NCBI RefSeq assembly: GCF_905475345.1
Contig: NC_066588.1
Location: 11,153,473-11,217,472 of the forward strand
DNA length: 64,000 bases
DNA from: Vespula vulgaris
Lineage: Eukaryota; Arthropoda; Insecta; Hymenoptera; Vespidae
Direction: 5' to 3'
Below are positions 1 to 12,700 of the stretch, piece after piece (within the stretch, counting starts at the first letter, position 1; each line of letters starts with the position of its first letter). The translations under genes were made by a program, and so were the position numbers. The notes under the pieces were generated by a model that saw nothing but the letters and a program-made list of their open reading frames with translations, made no database searches and was not told the origin of the DNA.

Positions 1-732
1 CATTTACCAGAGATCGTAACAGGTGTGACTGTCTTTACGTAATCAATCAATTAAATATCTATTCGAACTTATCAAACAGTTCGATCTAAGGAGAAAAAAC
101 TTAAATAGTACGTAATAATATTTTGAAAAAAATATCATATTATTGTCCAGTTTGTAAGAGAACGACGTTGCTACGTTATATTATATTATAAATTCTGGAT
201 TCATGAACCTCCTTCATATTCACGAAAAGGAATATTTTTAAAACCATATCTTAAATCTGCTCTACATTTGTCTCTTTTCTTGATGGATAACCGCTAAACC
301 GATAAATCAGACCTATCTGTTTATCTTCATCAAAAGAACAGGTTTCTTAAAAGCGAGATAGGTAAATCGATAATTTCCTCCTACCTGACTAATACGACAT
401 AGGTCAATGCGAATAAAGAGAGAAAGTGAACAAATTCAGCAAAAATGTATGTAAATACAAAGCTGTAAAATATATATTCTTGGATCGAAAGAAAATAAAT
501 GTTTCATATAGACATAGACATAGACAATTGAAAAATCTTAACAGAACAAGATCGCCGTGAAAACATTCCAGCTGTTCATTTGAACGTTCAATACATCATA
601 GCTTATAAAAAAAAAAAAAAAATTAAAAGAATTAATAATAAATAAATGGAAGAACAGCAGGACGATTAAACTCGAATAAACGAGGGACACTACTATCACT
701 AATTTCTTTCGTAGACGAATAAGAACTTCTTG

Positions 733-786
<54 letters not shown>

Positions 787-1358
787 GTTCTTCCACAATC
801 CTCAGATTTATTTAAACGTCTATTATTTTCACCATAAACAAGCCGCTTTTCACATTTCATTTCCATTGCGTCATCATCTCATTCGGTAATTCTGAGAAAG
901 TATTTATATCGACCATTTACGTTAGCGAGCAACTATGAATGAACGAGGGCCTAACTTACCGTAAACATTGTGCTTACTATAGTATTACAAAATTGGAAAG
1001 AAAATTCGAAGATCCTTGAAAAAGGAAAGATTATATATCGAATAAATCATTAATCGTTGTGACCAACGAAGAACAACTAAAGAATATTTGTAAATGAACA
1101 TATCGAAAAAGCATATTAAGGAAGAATCAGAAATTCGAAGAACGTAGCTAACAGTGAAAGAAGCAATCTGCACATCATCCTGAATCAATAAAACGACAAG
1201 TGAAGGAAATCGTTCGCCTCACAAAGGATTCTTACAAACCTTGTCACGAGGTGACTTCGAGTAAAGTCGTTTAAAATCGTCTGCTTTTTACTTTTGAATA
1301 AAATTGATTCGTTGATATACGATTAGTAAATATTTGTCATACGATAAGTATACACATC
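1..1358. other. 5' flank of the GPCR gene, no gene seen
   Basis: AT-rich sequence with no coding exon that I can support on either strand. It holds a long (TA)n tract and a short poly(A) run near 607-621. It presumably contains promoter and 5' untranslated sequence of the receptor gene, but no clear TATA box or initiator could be placed. Confidence 0.5.
734..782. repeat. (TA)n microsatellite
   Basis: About 24 uninterrupted TA dinucleotides are visible. The run ends in TATCACGG, an ending shared by two other TA runs near 8274 and 8391. Confidence 0.95.
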
Positions 1359-3061
1359 ATGTTTTGGAAAACGTCTAATGTGGCAACGAACTCAAAGTGT
1401 ATTCAAATATCAGCTACGATCAGTGCTTTACCACGTGTAAGAAGATCAGCAAGTTCTATTGTTACTTGGACGAACGTAACAAACGCGTACGTTCACAGAA
1501 ACGTCAGTTTCGAGATATCGCCTGAATTGGAAGAAGAACCCTTGGAAGCTTGTAGTTCGGTGTACTTTCTGCTTGAATTGTTCCACATGTACTACATTCC
1601 GGCCATTATCCTTTTGGGACTGGTTGGAAATCTTTTGTCATGCGTTGTCTTTCTGAATACCCATTTAAAAATGCGAAGCTCGAGTTATTATTTAGCTGCA
1701 TTGGCCACGGCTGATTTTGGATTTTTGGTCTCCCTTCTTCTGGTTTGGCTCAATAACACCGTTGGATGGATGGTATTTAACAAAGACGGCTGGTGCGAGA
1801 CCTTGGTCTACGTCAGTGCTGTTTGTAGCTCTCTCAGCGTTTGGCTGATCGTCGCCTTCACCGTAGAAAGATTCATAGCCGTGCAATACCCATTGCATCG
1901 ACCTCACATGTGCACGATAGCACGGGCAAAGGCTATCGTCTTGATATTAGTTATACTTGCTCTCGCAAGTCATTCTTACGCTTTTGTTACCGCCGGCGTC
2001 GTGAAGGTTCACGATGGCTATGAATTATGCGATCTCAAGATAGAATATCTTGAGACTATGAGGATCATCAGTATCATCGATAGCATAGCCAGTTTGATAG
2101 CACCTCTTGTACTTATCATTATTATGAATACAATGATAATGAGAAATCTTCTTAGATTCACTAGAAGATTCAAACAAGCACCGAGCGTATCCACCACCTG
2201 TCCAAGCAGAGAGAGATCCGAAATTAATCTAAACCAAATTCCGGTGAGTAATGTTATCCCTCTCTTTGTGAACTTCCTTTCTTTTTGTAATGTACGTGCT
2301 TCCTGGTAAATATCTACGTAGTTAAAGACAATATCAAGAGTCTGCATGATTCTATCTTGCATGATGTTCGCAAATACACAATCTTATCTTTTCACTTTCT
2401 CGTAACGTTTTACGCTTAAACACTTTGCACTTAGGTGTCTTCATAATTCTAGCTAGTAAACATCTACGAAAATAAAGATACGTACTTAGTAAAGCGTAGT
2501 ATTACCTTCCTACACATTCCAGTCACGTGGAAGAATACCGGTATGTATATATGTTTATTGAAACATCACAAACTTGGATATGGCACAGCTGCCCCATATA
2601 TGTTATTACGGTATGAGAAAAACGTGCTGGACGAAGAATTTCAAACGCGTTTAATTTGAAAAATTAATAACAGGCGCGATGAATCTCCATGATTTCGTGT
2701 TGTTGTTACTCATAAACATTTCATTTTGTACTCTTATAAGGACAATAAAAAGAAAGTTCGCCACTATATTAGCCGCTTCTAACTAATAGAGAACGAAAAT
2801 AATAGAAGCAGTATTTCTTATGACGAAACTTTACAAAACTTAACTTTCATAAACGCGCAAACATTCTTTTGTTCAAGATATAGTGTAATACTTTCTATAA
2901 TACTTTAAAAAAACAAACGCTTTACTACTTTATAACACAAAAAAACAAATAAAAAGAGATACGTTCGGTAACTACTATTGATTATTAGCGAAGTAAATGT
3001 CGAGCTTTAATTAATGCTTGTAATATCATATCGAGATCTTAATCAACGACATAAAAAAGAG

Positions 3062-3133
<72 letters not shown>

Positions 3134-6100
3134 CGTCTTATTACTATATATTGATTTAATCTGCATTGGCAAAAACCTCGTAGATATTTCAAATAGATAT
3201 TGATTAAAAGATAAGACATAAATTACTTCATACTTATCCTTTTCATATTAATTAGTATAAATTCGATTGATCCATACTTCCTTTAATTTTCCCAGGATAA
3301 CATAACCGTTTCTCAATGTAATTTGTTTTCGAAATTTCAAGCTAAAAATCTTGTGTAGATATAATGACATATCATAAAAGCTAAAAATATTCAAGAGCTT
3401 AATTAGTTAATTATCAGTTATATTTAAATTGAATGATACTTACTTCATTGAATAAGAAATGAAAACAATCTCCAAGTTAATTCTTTTGATATGGAAGTCG
3501 TCATCTTTAGTTATATATGGATCCTTGATGCTCTCAAGTCAGTGATTGCCCGATAATCATTGCTTCAAATACTTCAAGTGGTATAAAATCATCTACTGTT
3601 GCTAGTCACTCCCAGCTACTCGAGTCGATAACAAGTCTTATATCATTTTTGTCGGTACTTTCTATTTCTTCAAGAGTTTGAAGTCTTGTGTTTTAATTGA
3701 AGAAGAATTTGAAACATTCTCGAACGATGGAGATTTTTATGACCGTTTTAACGATTCTCGCTATTGGCCTGGCACTTTATTATTTCCGTCTACGTGATAC
3801 GTCTTATTTTAAAGAAAAAGGATTGCTACACGATTCTCCATTGCCTATATTCGGCAATATGGCACCTTATTTTTTTCGACGGAAACCTGTATATTTAATA
3901 TTGGCAGATTTATACAATAAATATTCACAAACAAAGTACTTCGGATTTTACGATTTCATGAGCCCAGTTATTGTACTTCGTGATCCTGAAATAATCAATT
4001 CAATTGGGATAAAAAACTTTGATAACTTTTGCGATCATACTAGTTTCGTTGCTGAAAACGAACCCTTAATGGCGAAGAACCTTTTTCAACTGCGTGGTGA
4101 TACATGGCGTGAAATGAGAAAAATTTTAAGTCCTACATTCACCTCGAGCAAGATGAAGATGATGTTTGGATTGGTACAAGAATGTGCTGAAAACTTTGTT
4201 AATCATATCGCGATAAGGTCTGAAAAAGGTTGGACAACCGAAATGAAAGACATTTTTACGAACTACACGAACGACGTAGTAGCGACAACTGCTTTTGGTA
4301 TTGGTATTGATTCTATAAAGGATCCGAATAACGATTTCATTACGCTCACTAAGACGGTTCTAAATTTTGACAGTATCGTTTCTACGAAATTACTTTTGGG
4401 TAGAAATTTTCCGTGGTTATTCAAAACGTTGAACATTAAACTATTTGGTGAAAAAACACGTATCTTTTTTCGCAACGTGATCATTGATAGTATTAAAACG
4501 AGAGAAGAGAAAGGTATTATTCGACCTGACATGATTCAAATGATGATGGAATCGAGAGAGAAAATGCACATATCTTATGATGATATGACGGCACAAGCTT
4601 TCGTGTTTTTCCTTGCCGGATCAGATTCTACTGCAACGTTTATGTGTTTTCTTGCTCACGAAATAGCTGTAAACAATGAAGTTCAAATCAAACTGCGAGA
4701 GGAAATCGATCAAAGTCTGAAAATAACAAATGGTCAACCTACCTATGATGTTATTATGAATTTGAAATATTTAGACGCAGTGATCAATGAAACCTTAAGA
4801 CTATATCCTTTAACTTCTTTTGTGGATAGATATTGTTCAAAAAGTTTGGAATTACCGCCGGCAATACCTGGAGGAAAATCATTCACGTTAAAACCTGGAA
4901 CAAGCGTTTGGTTTTTACCTTATTCCATACATCGTGATCCAAAATATTTTCCAAATCCAGAGAAATTTGATCCAAACAGATTTATTGATGGAAACATTGA
5001 TCCATTTGTTTATTTTCCATTTGGTATTGGACCAAGGATTTGTATAGGCAATAGATACGCTCTTATGATTTGTAAAGTCGTATTTTTCCATCTCTTAGCT
5101 CGTTGTGAACTTGAGATATGTTCTAAGACTTCGATACCAATAAAATTTAGTAAAAAGAGCATGGTCATGACGGCTGAAAATGGTTTTTGGTTGAAAATTA
5201 ATGCTCGAAAATCCACCCTACCGGAAATAATAAAAAATGGTGAAATAAGTAATAACGTTGAACGTAAATAATTGAAGAAGTAAATAATAAAATCAGGTAG
5301 AGTGAAATTCTGATTGAAATTACTCACTAAAGATGGTAATAAATAGTAATAATCGTGCTTCGGTAAAATCGAGTAATACAATTAATACAAATACGATAAA
5401 TAAAAATTGGGTGTAGTAATATGAAGAAAATTTGAAAAAGTAGTTCTACGATAGAAAAAGATTCTGTTGTAATATATCGAATAATAGTGAATAAAAGAAA
5501 TGCTAATTTGCAAGAAAAAAATAATATCCTCATTTTATATACGATTCATATTGCATTTCCTGCTTAATCATCGTAGTAGCTGAATACTGATTTCCCCCAA
5601 ACGTTACAAAATATCCTTCAAGCTTCACAGCTTCGAAACTTTTCAGTTTTTCATGCTTTATCGATACGCTTTTGCTATGTATTAGTGAAACGACTCTACA
5701 GAGATTGCGGTTTGTCGACTATTTTCGAACGGCGCGTATAAATATCCATGGCTTATGTAAGCTTTGCCATTCATCTTTACAGAGCTCAAGCATCGACATA
5801 TTTCGACCTCTTCTGCATTATGTTTTAATTGTCCAACAAAATTCATTTTTATAAGTACGATTTTGGTATATAATTCAACATTGATTAAGCAAGACGACAA
5901 TTAGTAGGAGGATATGATAGGGATTCACGTACAAGTCATTATGTCATAATAAACGTTGTACGATAAACGCAATGTTATCTTGGCTCTGTTCTTGCAATTC
6001 AATATATATAACGTTACATTTAGATACGTATAATAATATCTCTTTAAATGTCAACTTCAATGAATATTTTCGTACCATTGGTTCGGATAAAAATCAAAAA

Positions 6101-8246
6101 GAAATTTTTTCTAAAATAATACTTCATAGGTTTGTCGTTCAGTAATATCGTAAGATAATATTTATAACCGTATTGACTACAATGCGTATAATGTCAAATG
6201 GCAATCCAGAGAAGATAAAAGTAACACAATTCACATTTTTCAGATATGAAATTCTTAAAAAAGGTGTTTATACGAAATATTTAAATTCCTACATATATTT
6301 AAACTCCTAACTTAACTGGCAAACGTTTACGTGAGACAATTGATATATTTAAAAATTATTAAAAATTTTAATAATTTAAAAGATTTCATTTTACAAAATA
6401 TTTTCAGATCACGAATAGTCGTAAGCGTTGTACGCTCTACTTTTTAATAAACAAAAGTAATTAATCGGATTTTACATATCACTCATATATCATCGTTAAT
6501 ATTACATTTATTTCATTTGTTCGAAAATAATATTGATAAAATAAGTTCACCGAAATTCATTCGAAAAGCTTGATCATCCATATCGTTTTTATCAATCATC
6601 ATAAGAATTTCAAAATCATTATTCATTTTTTCATCTGTAATAAAAGGCTTAACTTTATTAATCTACGATTTATAACGATTCCCTCTTCAAATTCGATTTA
6701 TTCGGTTCAGTTCTCTTCATCGATTAAACTCGGATATATTGAATCTTGTTGCTTCGTTACAGTACACATACGAAACATGTCTCTCTGTCTTTTTTTATAA
6801 CGACAACACATCAGCCATACCAATCACTTTTTTATCTTTTCATATATACCCGTTGTATGTTCTATCATATATATTCAAACACAAAAAATATTTGAGTAGA
6901 ATAGTGACATGTTTTTTAGCTAGAAAATCAATCAAGATAGCAAGCCCTGGCCTTTGATTCGGTGACTCATCTATTGAAATTAATAGTGAAACAGACCTTG
7001 CCTATTTTAAATCATTTGGTATTCAGTGTCAAGGACATGAATGATCAAACTGTTTTAGATATAGATAAATTTATAACTACAAGAATATAAATGAAATGAA
7101 AAGTGATACATAGTTCGAAATCACTTTCTGATCATAAATAATATATTCTACAATTCTAACAGAAAGATATTTTGCATATATAATAAGATAAAGTGAGATA
7201 ACGAGATATATTTTTCTTATCTTGTTGAAACAATCGTATTTTTCGTATTTTACGACCTTTTTAAATAATAATATAAAAATTTTAATATTATACAAGATAA
7301 TAGAAAAAGTAGTAAATAAAATCAAAGACACGCAATCAGTTAAATAATATATATATATAAAATTATACATACCTATGTGAAATTAAATTAAAATTACATT
7401 TAAATTGTAAACGTGATTATTTATAACATGTTTTCCCTTTGATGTCCAGTATTATTTGAATATTAATTTTCTTTGTACGCACTCATTTCCAATTTATACT
7501 TAAATACGTTATGACGAATTCAAAGCGTTATTGACCCTATAAAATTTAATAAAAAATAAGACAATGAAATATAAATTCTAATAAAAATGATATTAACGTA
7601 TTGCAATGGAAAACAAACGAAAATAACGTATCGACATTTCATCAAAAGGTACTGTTCGTTGAAACGAATACTTGCGCAAAGGATACGCAACCAATTTGTG
7701 TGAAAGCTGATTGGCACCCTGAGAAGTCGTCTATTAATCAGGAGATCGTAACAATACTACGTCAGTTAATCGTTGAACGTAGATAGATACCTCGATATCT
7801 ATCTACGCGTGAACAATAAGTGCATTTTTCATTAATACAAAGAAGACCCCATTTTGACTATAGCCACGAAATACAATACCACAGTAACAAAAAGTTTATA
7901 ATTGGGTTTTAAACGTTAAAAAAAAAAAACTTATAAAAAAAGGCTTTATTGATAATATCCTAATAAATAATATGTTACGTTCTTCGAAAAGAAAAAGTTA
8001 AAATCTTTGAATTTATTGCAATCGTCAGATGAAGCTTCTTTAATGAAATACGTGACATGATTTGAACGCATCAGATTTATTGTATGCTTTTCTATCGAAA
8101 GCTATTATACTATTTCCACATTTAATCAAAGTAAATAGGATATTGATGAACATATTTGATGATCAAAATTTTTATAGAATTGTATTTAGAAAAAAAAAGG
8201 ATAGTTATAAAATAAATGATCATTAAAAATTTGATATTATTATTTG

Positions 8247-8278
<32 letters not shown>

Positions 8279-9784
8279 ATTATGATTATATTTATGATAT
8301 TATTATTTGATATATATCATGATTATTTTGATGATATTTTATTATACTATGATTACTTTTCATGAAATAATTATATGTATATATATATATATCACGGTAT
8401 CTTATTCACGTAAACGTTGATCTAAAATGAAGCAAAAAGTTTTAAACGAATTTAAATTTAAAAAGTGCTAATGACGAAGTAAATTAGTAAAACTATAAGA
8501 TGATATTAACGAACTGATAAAACTTAATTCTAGAGAATTTTTTATAATAGAAAAATTAATTACGTTTAATACGAACATTTTTTTACTTCATTAATCCAGG
8601 GTTGATAAATCAATACTTTTTAACTGACATCATTTAATTATAAAATATCGTCGATCGTGCACGTGCATCAAAATTCATGCTATTCAAAATATGTTACAGA
8701 GTGCTAGTAGCAGTCACAATGGTGCCGGAGGTATTAATATGGGTACCATCATTGGAGGACGTAGGCCACCCTCTCAACAATCTTTTCATTCTTCGAAGAC
8801 CAACCATTCTCAAAATTCAAGGCATCAGCCTACATCGATCGCAGTACCACCATCTACACCAAGAAATGCTTGCCAACTACCCGAAATAGCGGCTCGATGT
8901 ATACGTGAGTAAAACTTTGTTAGCCTATGAAATCAATAAATTATCTTTAAGCTTTATAGATATACTTAACTTTATTTCGATGAAAAAACAATTAAATCGA
9001 TTCCGTAAAATCTGTTTAAATCTAATTCTTTTTTACCTTGCAGATGTACGATCATCTTCACGGAATCTCGTATCAACTAGAAATCAACAGAGTATTACAA
9101 AAATGCTCTTATTGATTAGTACTGTTTTTATTATTCTCAATTCTCCGAGGTAAGTGTAATCTATCAACGTATTAACCGCTTCTTTTATACTTCTTTCTCC
9201 AAAATTAATATTTATAACGTTTCCAATTCAACGAAGAGCATGATTCGTATTGTTCTCTAAAATCAAAAAGTATCGATTTACGTTGATATCTTTAACAAAT
9301 AGTATCATTATTATTGATGAGATTAAAACTTAAAACAGAGAGACGGAACGGTTTAACAAAAATTTAACACAATTAATTCTCCTCTCTAAAATAATATATA
9401 TATATAAAAAAAAAATCATATTTCAAAGATTATTATCAGAAATAATTGAATAATCATTCGATGATGCAACGATGTAAAATAATTTCTAATAATAATATTA
9501 AGTTATAAATTAAAATTGTTTTAATCGAAACAAACGTATTCATTTGTCACAGCTACGTGATACGCTTATGTGTCTTTTTCTTCACTCTTGCACGAAGAGA
9601 TACACCCGCTCTGCTCTGGTGTCTTCAACAGTTCTTCATGCTTCTTTACTACACTAACTTCAGTATCAATTTTCTTCTTTACGCCATGTGTGGTATCACG
9701 TTTCGACGCTGTCTGGAACAACTGTTGCGTAAAGTTTTAAAAAGCATGACCAGGTATCACTGCAATCCTCAAAGATACATATAG
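1359..9784 (+). CDS. Class A neuropeptide GPCR (CNMamide-receptor-like), four exons
   Basis: Seven-transmembrane peptide receptor, predicted to act at the plasma membrane through G proteins. Exons 1359-2243, 8700-8904, 9044-9149 and 9553-9784 join in phase to about 475 residues. Exon 1 carries the extracellular N-terminus with N-glycosylation sites (NVT, NVS), TM1 with the GN motif, TM2, TM3 with ERF in place of DRY, TM4 and TM5. The TM3 cysteine (WCET) and a second-loop cysteine (ELCDL) can form the usual disulfide. Exon 2 encodes a long low-complexity third intracellular loop, exon 3 encodes TM6, and exon 4 encodes TM7 with NFLLY in place of NPxxY plus a short tail. The start is the first ATG of the open frame. 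Intron 1 is 6.5 kb and hosts a P450 gene. AATAAA lies at 9950. GPCR identity is firm; the CNMamide/TRH-receptor-like subfamily is inferred from overall resemblance and is tentative. Confidence 0.85.
3067..3130. repeat. (AG)32 microsatellite
   Basis: Sixty-four bases of uninterrupted AG dinucleotide lie about 660 bases upstream of the P450 start codon, inside the receptor intron. Long GA tracts can bind GAGA factor in insects, but no regulatory role is shown here. Confidence 0.95.
3582..3610 (+). promoter_or_regulatory. Putative TATA promoter of the nested P450
   Basis: TATAAA at 3582-3587 is followed by an initiator-like TCACT at 3606-3610, near the usual TATA-to-start spacing. It lies 140 bases before the P450 ATG. 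This fits an independent promoter inside the receptor intron. The assignment rests on motif and spacing only. Confidence 0.5.
3727..5271 (+). CDS. Cytochrome P450, CYP9-like, intronless
   Basis: Microsomal haem monooxygenase of 514 residues, the normal length for insect CYPs; CYP9 enzymes oxidise xenobiotics, pheromones or hormones, and the substrate here is unknown. An N-terminal membrane anchor (about residues 5-22) is followed by a proline-containing hinge. The C-helix WREMR, I-helix oxygen-binding AGSDST (from about residue 297), K-helix ETLR (355-358), FDPNRF, and haem loop FGIGPRICIG with the ligand Cys439 are all intact. The open frame extends slightly upstream without ATG, so the ATG at 3727 is chosen; a second ATG follows at 3739. 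AATAAA at 5286 lies just past the stop. The gene sits complete and uninterrupted inside intron 1 of the GPCR gene on the same strand. Family placement is by resemblance; CYP6 is the main alternative. Confidence 0.93.
   Translation: MEIFMTVLTILAIGLALYYFRLRDTSYFKEKGLLHDSPLPIFGNMAPYFFRRKPVYLILADLYNKYSQTKYFGFYDFMSPVIVLRDPEIINSIGIKNFDNFCDHTSFVAENEPLMAKNLFQLRGDTWREMRKILSPTFTSSKMKMMFGLVQECAENFVNHIAIRSEKGWTTEMKDIFTNYTNDVVATTAFGIGIDSIKDPNNDFITLTKTVLNFDSIVSTKLLLGRNFPWLFKTLNIKLFGEKTRIFFRNVIIDSIKTREEKGIIRPDMIQMMMESREKMHISYDDMTAQAFVFFLAGSDSTATFMCFLAHEIAVNNEVQIKLREEIDQSLKITNGQPTYDVIMNLKYLDAVINETLRLYPLTSFVDRYCSKSLELPPAIPGGKSFTLKPGTSVWFLPYSIHRDPKYFPNPEKFDPNRFIDGNIDPFVYFPFGIGPRICIGNRYALMICKVVFFHLLARCELEICSKTSIPIKFSKKSMVMTAENGFWLKINARKSTLPEIIKNGEISNNVERK
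8247..8274. repeat. (AT)n microsatellite in a locally repeated segment
   Basis: This is a 28-base AT run. The flanking motif GATATTATTATTTGATATAT recurs once just downstream, around 8296-8315, and a shorter TA run sits at 8380-8391. Confidence 0.85.
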
Positions 9785-12700
9785 CTATTCCGTCATCATC
9801 GATCTGGAAGAAGTCGGACAGAAACAATCATTATGATGAACGTTAGAGAACCGGCTAATTCATAGATGATAGTTGAAATGAGATCATCAACGCCCTAATC
9901 AGGGTAACGTCTACAAATTTGCTCAATTTATCAAAGACTGAAAAAGAAGAATAAAATGTTTGACCATAATTCATAATCAATATCAAAACCTCTCGATGGT
10001 TTCTTGAGTTTATTGACGCTCCACAAATGGATAGCCATGACAACTGCAAAAATAATAGACATTAATGAAATTATTTCTATCGTAACGTTCAATATCCAAT
10101 GTCTATTCACGGTTCAAATTAATGTCGAGGGACACATCTGGTACTTGAATTGCAATGTCATTGATATGGGATATCAGGGGTGTTGTCGAGTGGTAACAGG
10201 GTAGTGATATGCGCAACATTATTACTATCTCTGTGTACATGCTGATCGATAGTTACTTAAAGATAAAGCTACTCGTCTCGTTGCAACGGCTTATGATAAA
10301 CAAGATTATTTGAGTATACTTTATAAGATTATATGGAATATAGATGAAATATACACAGCGAGGACATTAATAATCGTGATAACATTGAATCTCGAAGAAC
10401 TCTGTTTTTAATTTTATTTTAATGTTAATATCCCTCGATGATGTATCCCTCGATTGTCAAGGCTAAAACAATATTTTATATCGAAACATTATTTATTTAT
10501 ACTTACATTATACCGTTACTCTGTATCCATATATTATACGTAATAATTGTATTCGAATCGAAAAAAATATTCTTCACGAATTTATCGTTATCTAAACATC
10601 ATATCCAAAGCTTATTGTTAGCAAAAGGAAATAAGAAGAGATTAACATCATTTTTTTCAACATTATTGCCAACTTTTACGTAGATATGATGAAGATATGA
10701 AATTTATAGGCGACATCTGAAAGCCCAGAATTTTGTGTTGCACTTAAAACATAGGGGATATAGCGTTTGATAGGCCGTATAAAATTTTATTAAACCTCTT
10801 CGAAATTTGTTATTACACGTATCCCACGAGGATTTTAATTGATATAGGAATTCTTCTAAAAATAAAAAAGAGAAGTGATAAACTTACTTTTCTCATTTTT
10901 TTCATCGCTTTTGCACAGTATTTGTTTAAACTAGGTAAATTATACTCACGTGAAAGTTGGCTAAATATTGGTGGTCTCTACTGGTGTTAATTAATTTCGC
11001 AAAATCATAATTATAAAGTTAACGATTAAATCATGAATATGAAAAAAAGAAACAAAACTTAATTTATAATATTCACGTTTGAATTTTTAATTGAGCAATT
11101 ATTATCTCAATAGTTCTACTTTTCTTCGAAAGCTTTTAATATATGCATTTAATAAATGCATACCAATATTTGTACAAGCATGAATCCTTCTAAAGCATAT
11201 AATCTGCAAAAATATTTAATGTTTACCATTATTAAAAAAAGAACGCTAATATTAAAAGGCAAAGTAAATAATATCGTGAGAAATAATGGAAGTGAAATAA
11301 TCACGTACCTGTTCTGACATCCTCGAATCGAGAAAAAAATGCGTATCGTTTTTATCAATAATTGAAAACAACAAACGAAGACAATGTTTTGACTTATTAA
11401 ATGTTTCTATGTGATGTAATACGTAGGATTCCTCGCAACTACTGTGTAAATAGGTTTATCTTAAATATTATAAAATAAATCTATCTAATCCATTCCTGTA
11501 AATGTGTACATATAAAAAGCGATATATATGTATAAATAAAAAATCTAATGGGATCGATTTACAGATTTACGTACAGTCGATAGAATTTTTATATATTCAT
11601 AGGATGCACATAATGCTATTATATAATTATTTATTATATTAACAATTAATTTATTAAATTAAAATGTGGCATATCTGACGAGTATATGATTTAATATTTT
11701 GTTAAAGAAAAATAATATATCTATTTTTTAATACCTGGAACATATAAATTAACACATGAACATGAAGCTATATATTTTACGTACTAATATTTTATGTAAA
11801 TCGATTTCAATAAAAATATAAACTACATCTTAAGTGTCAGAAAGTGTAATAGCAGCTTCTTATTGATAAAAGAATCTGATCAGAAGTATCATTTTACTGT
11901 CGTATCTATTTACATAGTATGTACATGTGTATGCAAAATAATTCTAGTAAGAAAATTTGCTTAATTCTTATAATAAAATCATTATATACATTTGCAAATT
12001 AAAAGAATTTACTGGATATAAGCTGTACGATATAGTACAACACTGCTTCTTTTATTTATTTTCTTATAGTTATTTCTATAAGTTATTCTTTAAGTTACCT
12101 TATAATGTGAATACAAAAACACACATACGTATACAACTAGATAAATTGTATACCTCGATTAACCTTAAAGATGTACATTTTATATACTTTTTTTTCATTA
12201 ATTTATTATTTATTTGTATAAATAAATTAATGTTATTTTCCAAGTCTGTTTTAAATGAACTTTCAGATTACCTCTTTCTTACGATCGTTAAGATTAAAGA
12301 ATCTTCATAACGGATATTATACTCGAATCTATTTTTATAAAACGATAATCACGAATATAGAAACGAATCATAGAAACGGTTATTGACCGCACGTGTTTTG
12401 CAGATGCGACTATTTCAAATTCAGCTTTCCGTTTCGAATAAAAGTAGTCTATTTTGTCATGTTCGATAATTAACGTGGATCATCCAATGACCCAGCACTT
12501 CAACGATTTTCCTTCTAGTTAAAATATAAAAGAAAAATGAGAACAGAAAAGAAAAGAAAAAAAAAACGAAAGAGACACCCGTTCTATTTAAGAAATGACA
12601 GTGCTAAAAACGTCCTTTTAGAAAAATATGCAGCTACATAGTATTTTAAGTAAACGAAGCATCAAATGTCCAAATAGATAACCGTAATATTATTATCCTC

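Larger units (their letters stand above)
2244..8699 (+). other. Large first intron of the GPCR gene
   Basis: The donor GTGAGT follows a complete codon and the acceptor is TTACAG, so the intron is phase 0. Apart from the P450 gene it contains the (AG)n and (TA)n tracts and otherwise unassigned AT-rich DNA. Short open frames at 5672-5854 and 7601-7786 resemble no family I know. Confidence 0.8.

Noticed and set aside
7601..7786. Open frame of about 60 codons in the GPCR intron with two cysteines and a charged C-terminus
   Set aside because: No recognisable motif, no clear splice sites on either side, and the AT-rich setting makes such frames common.
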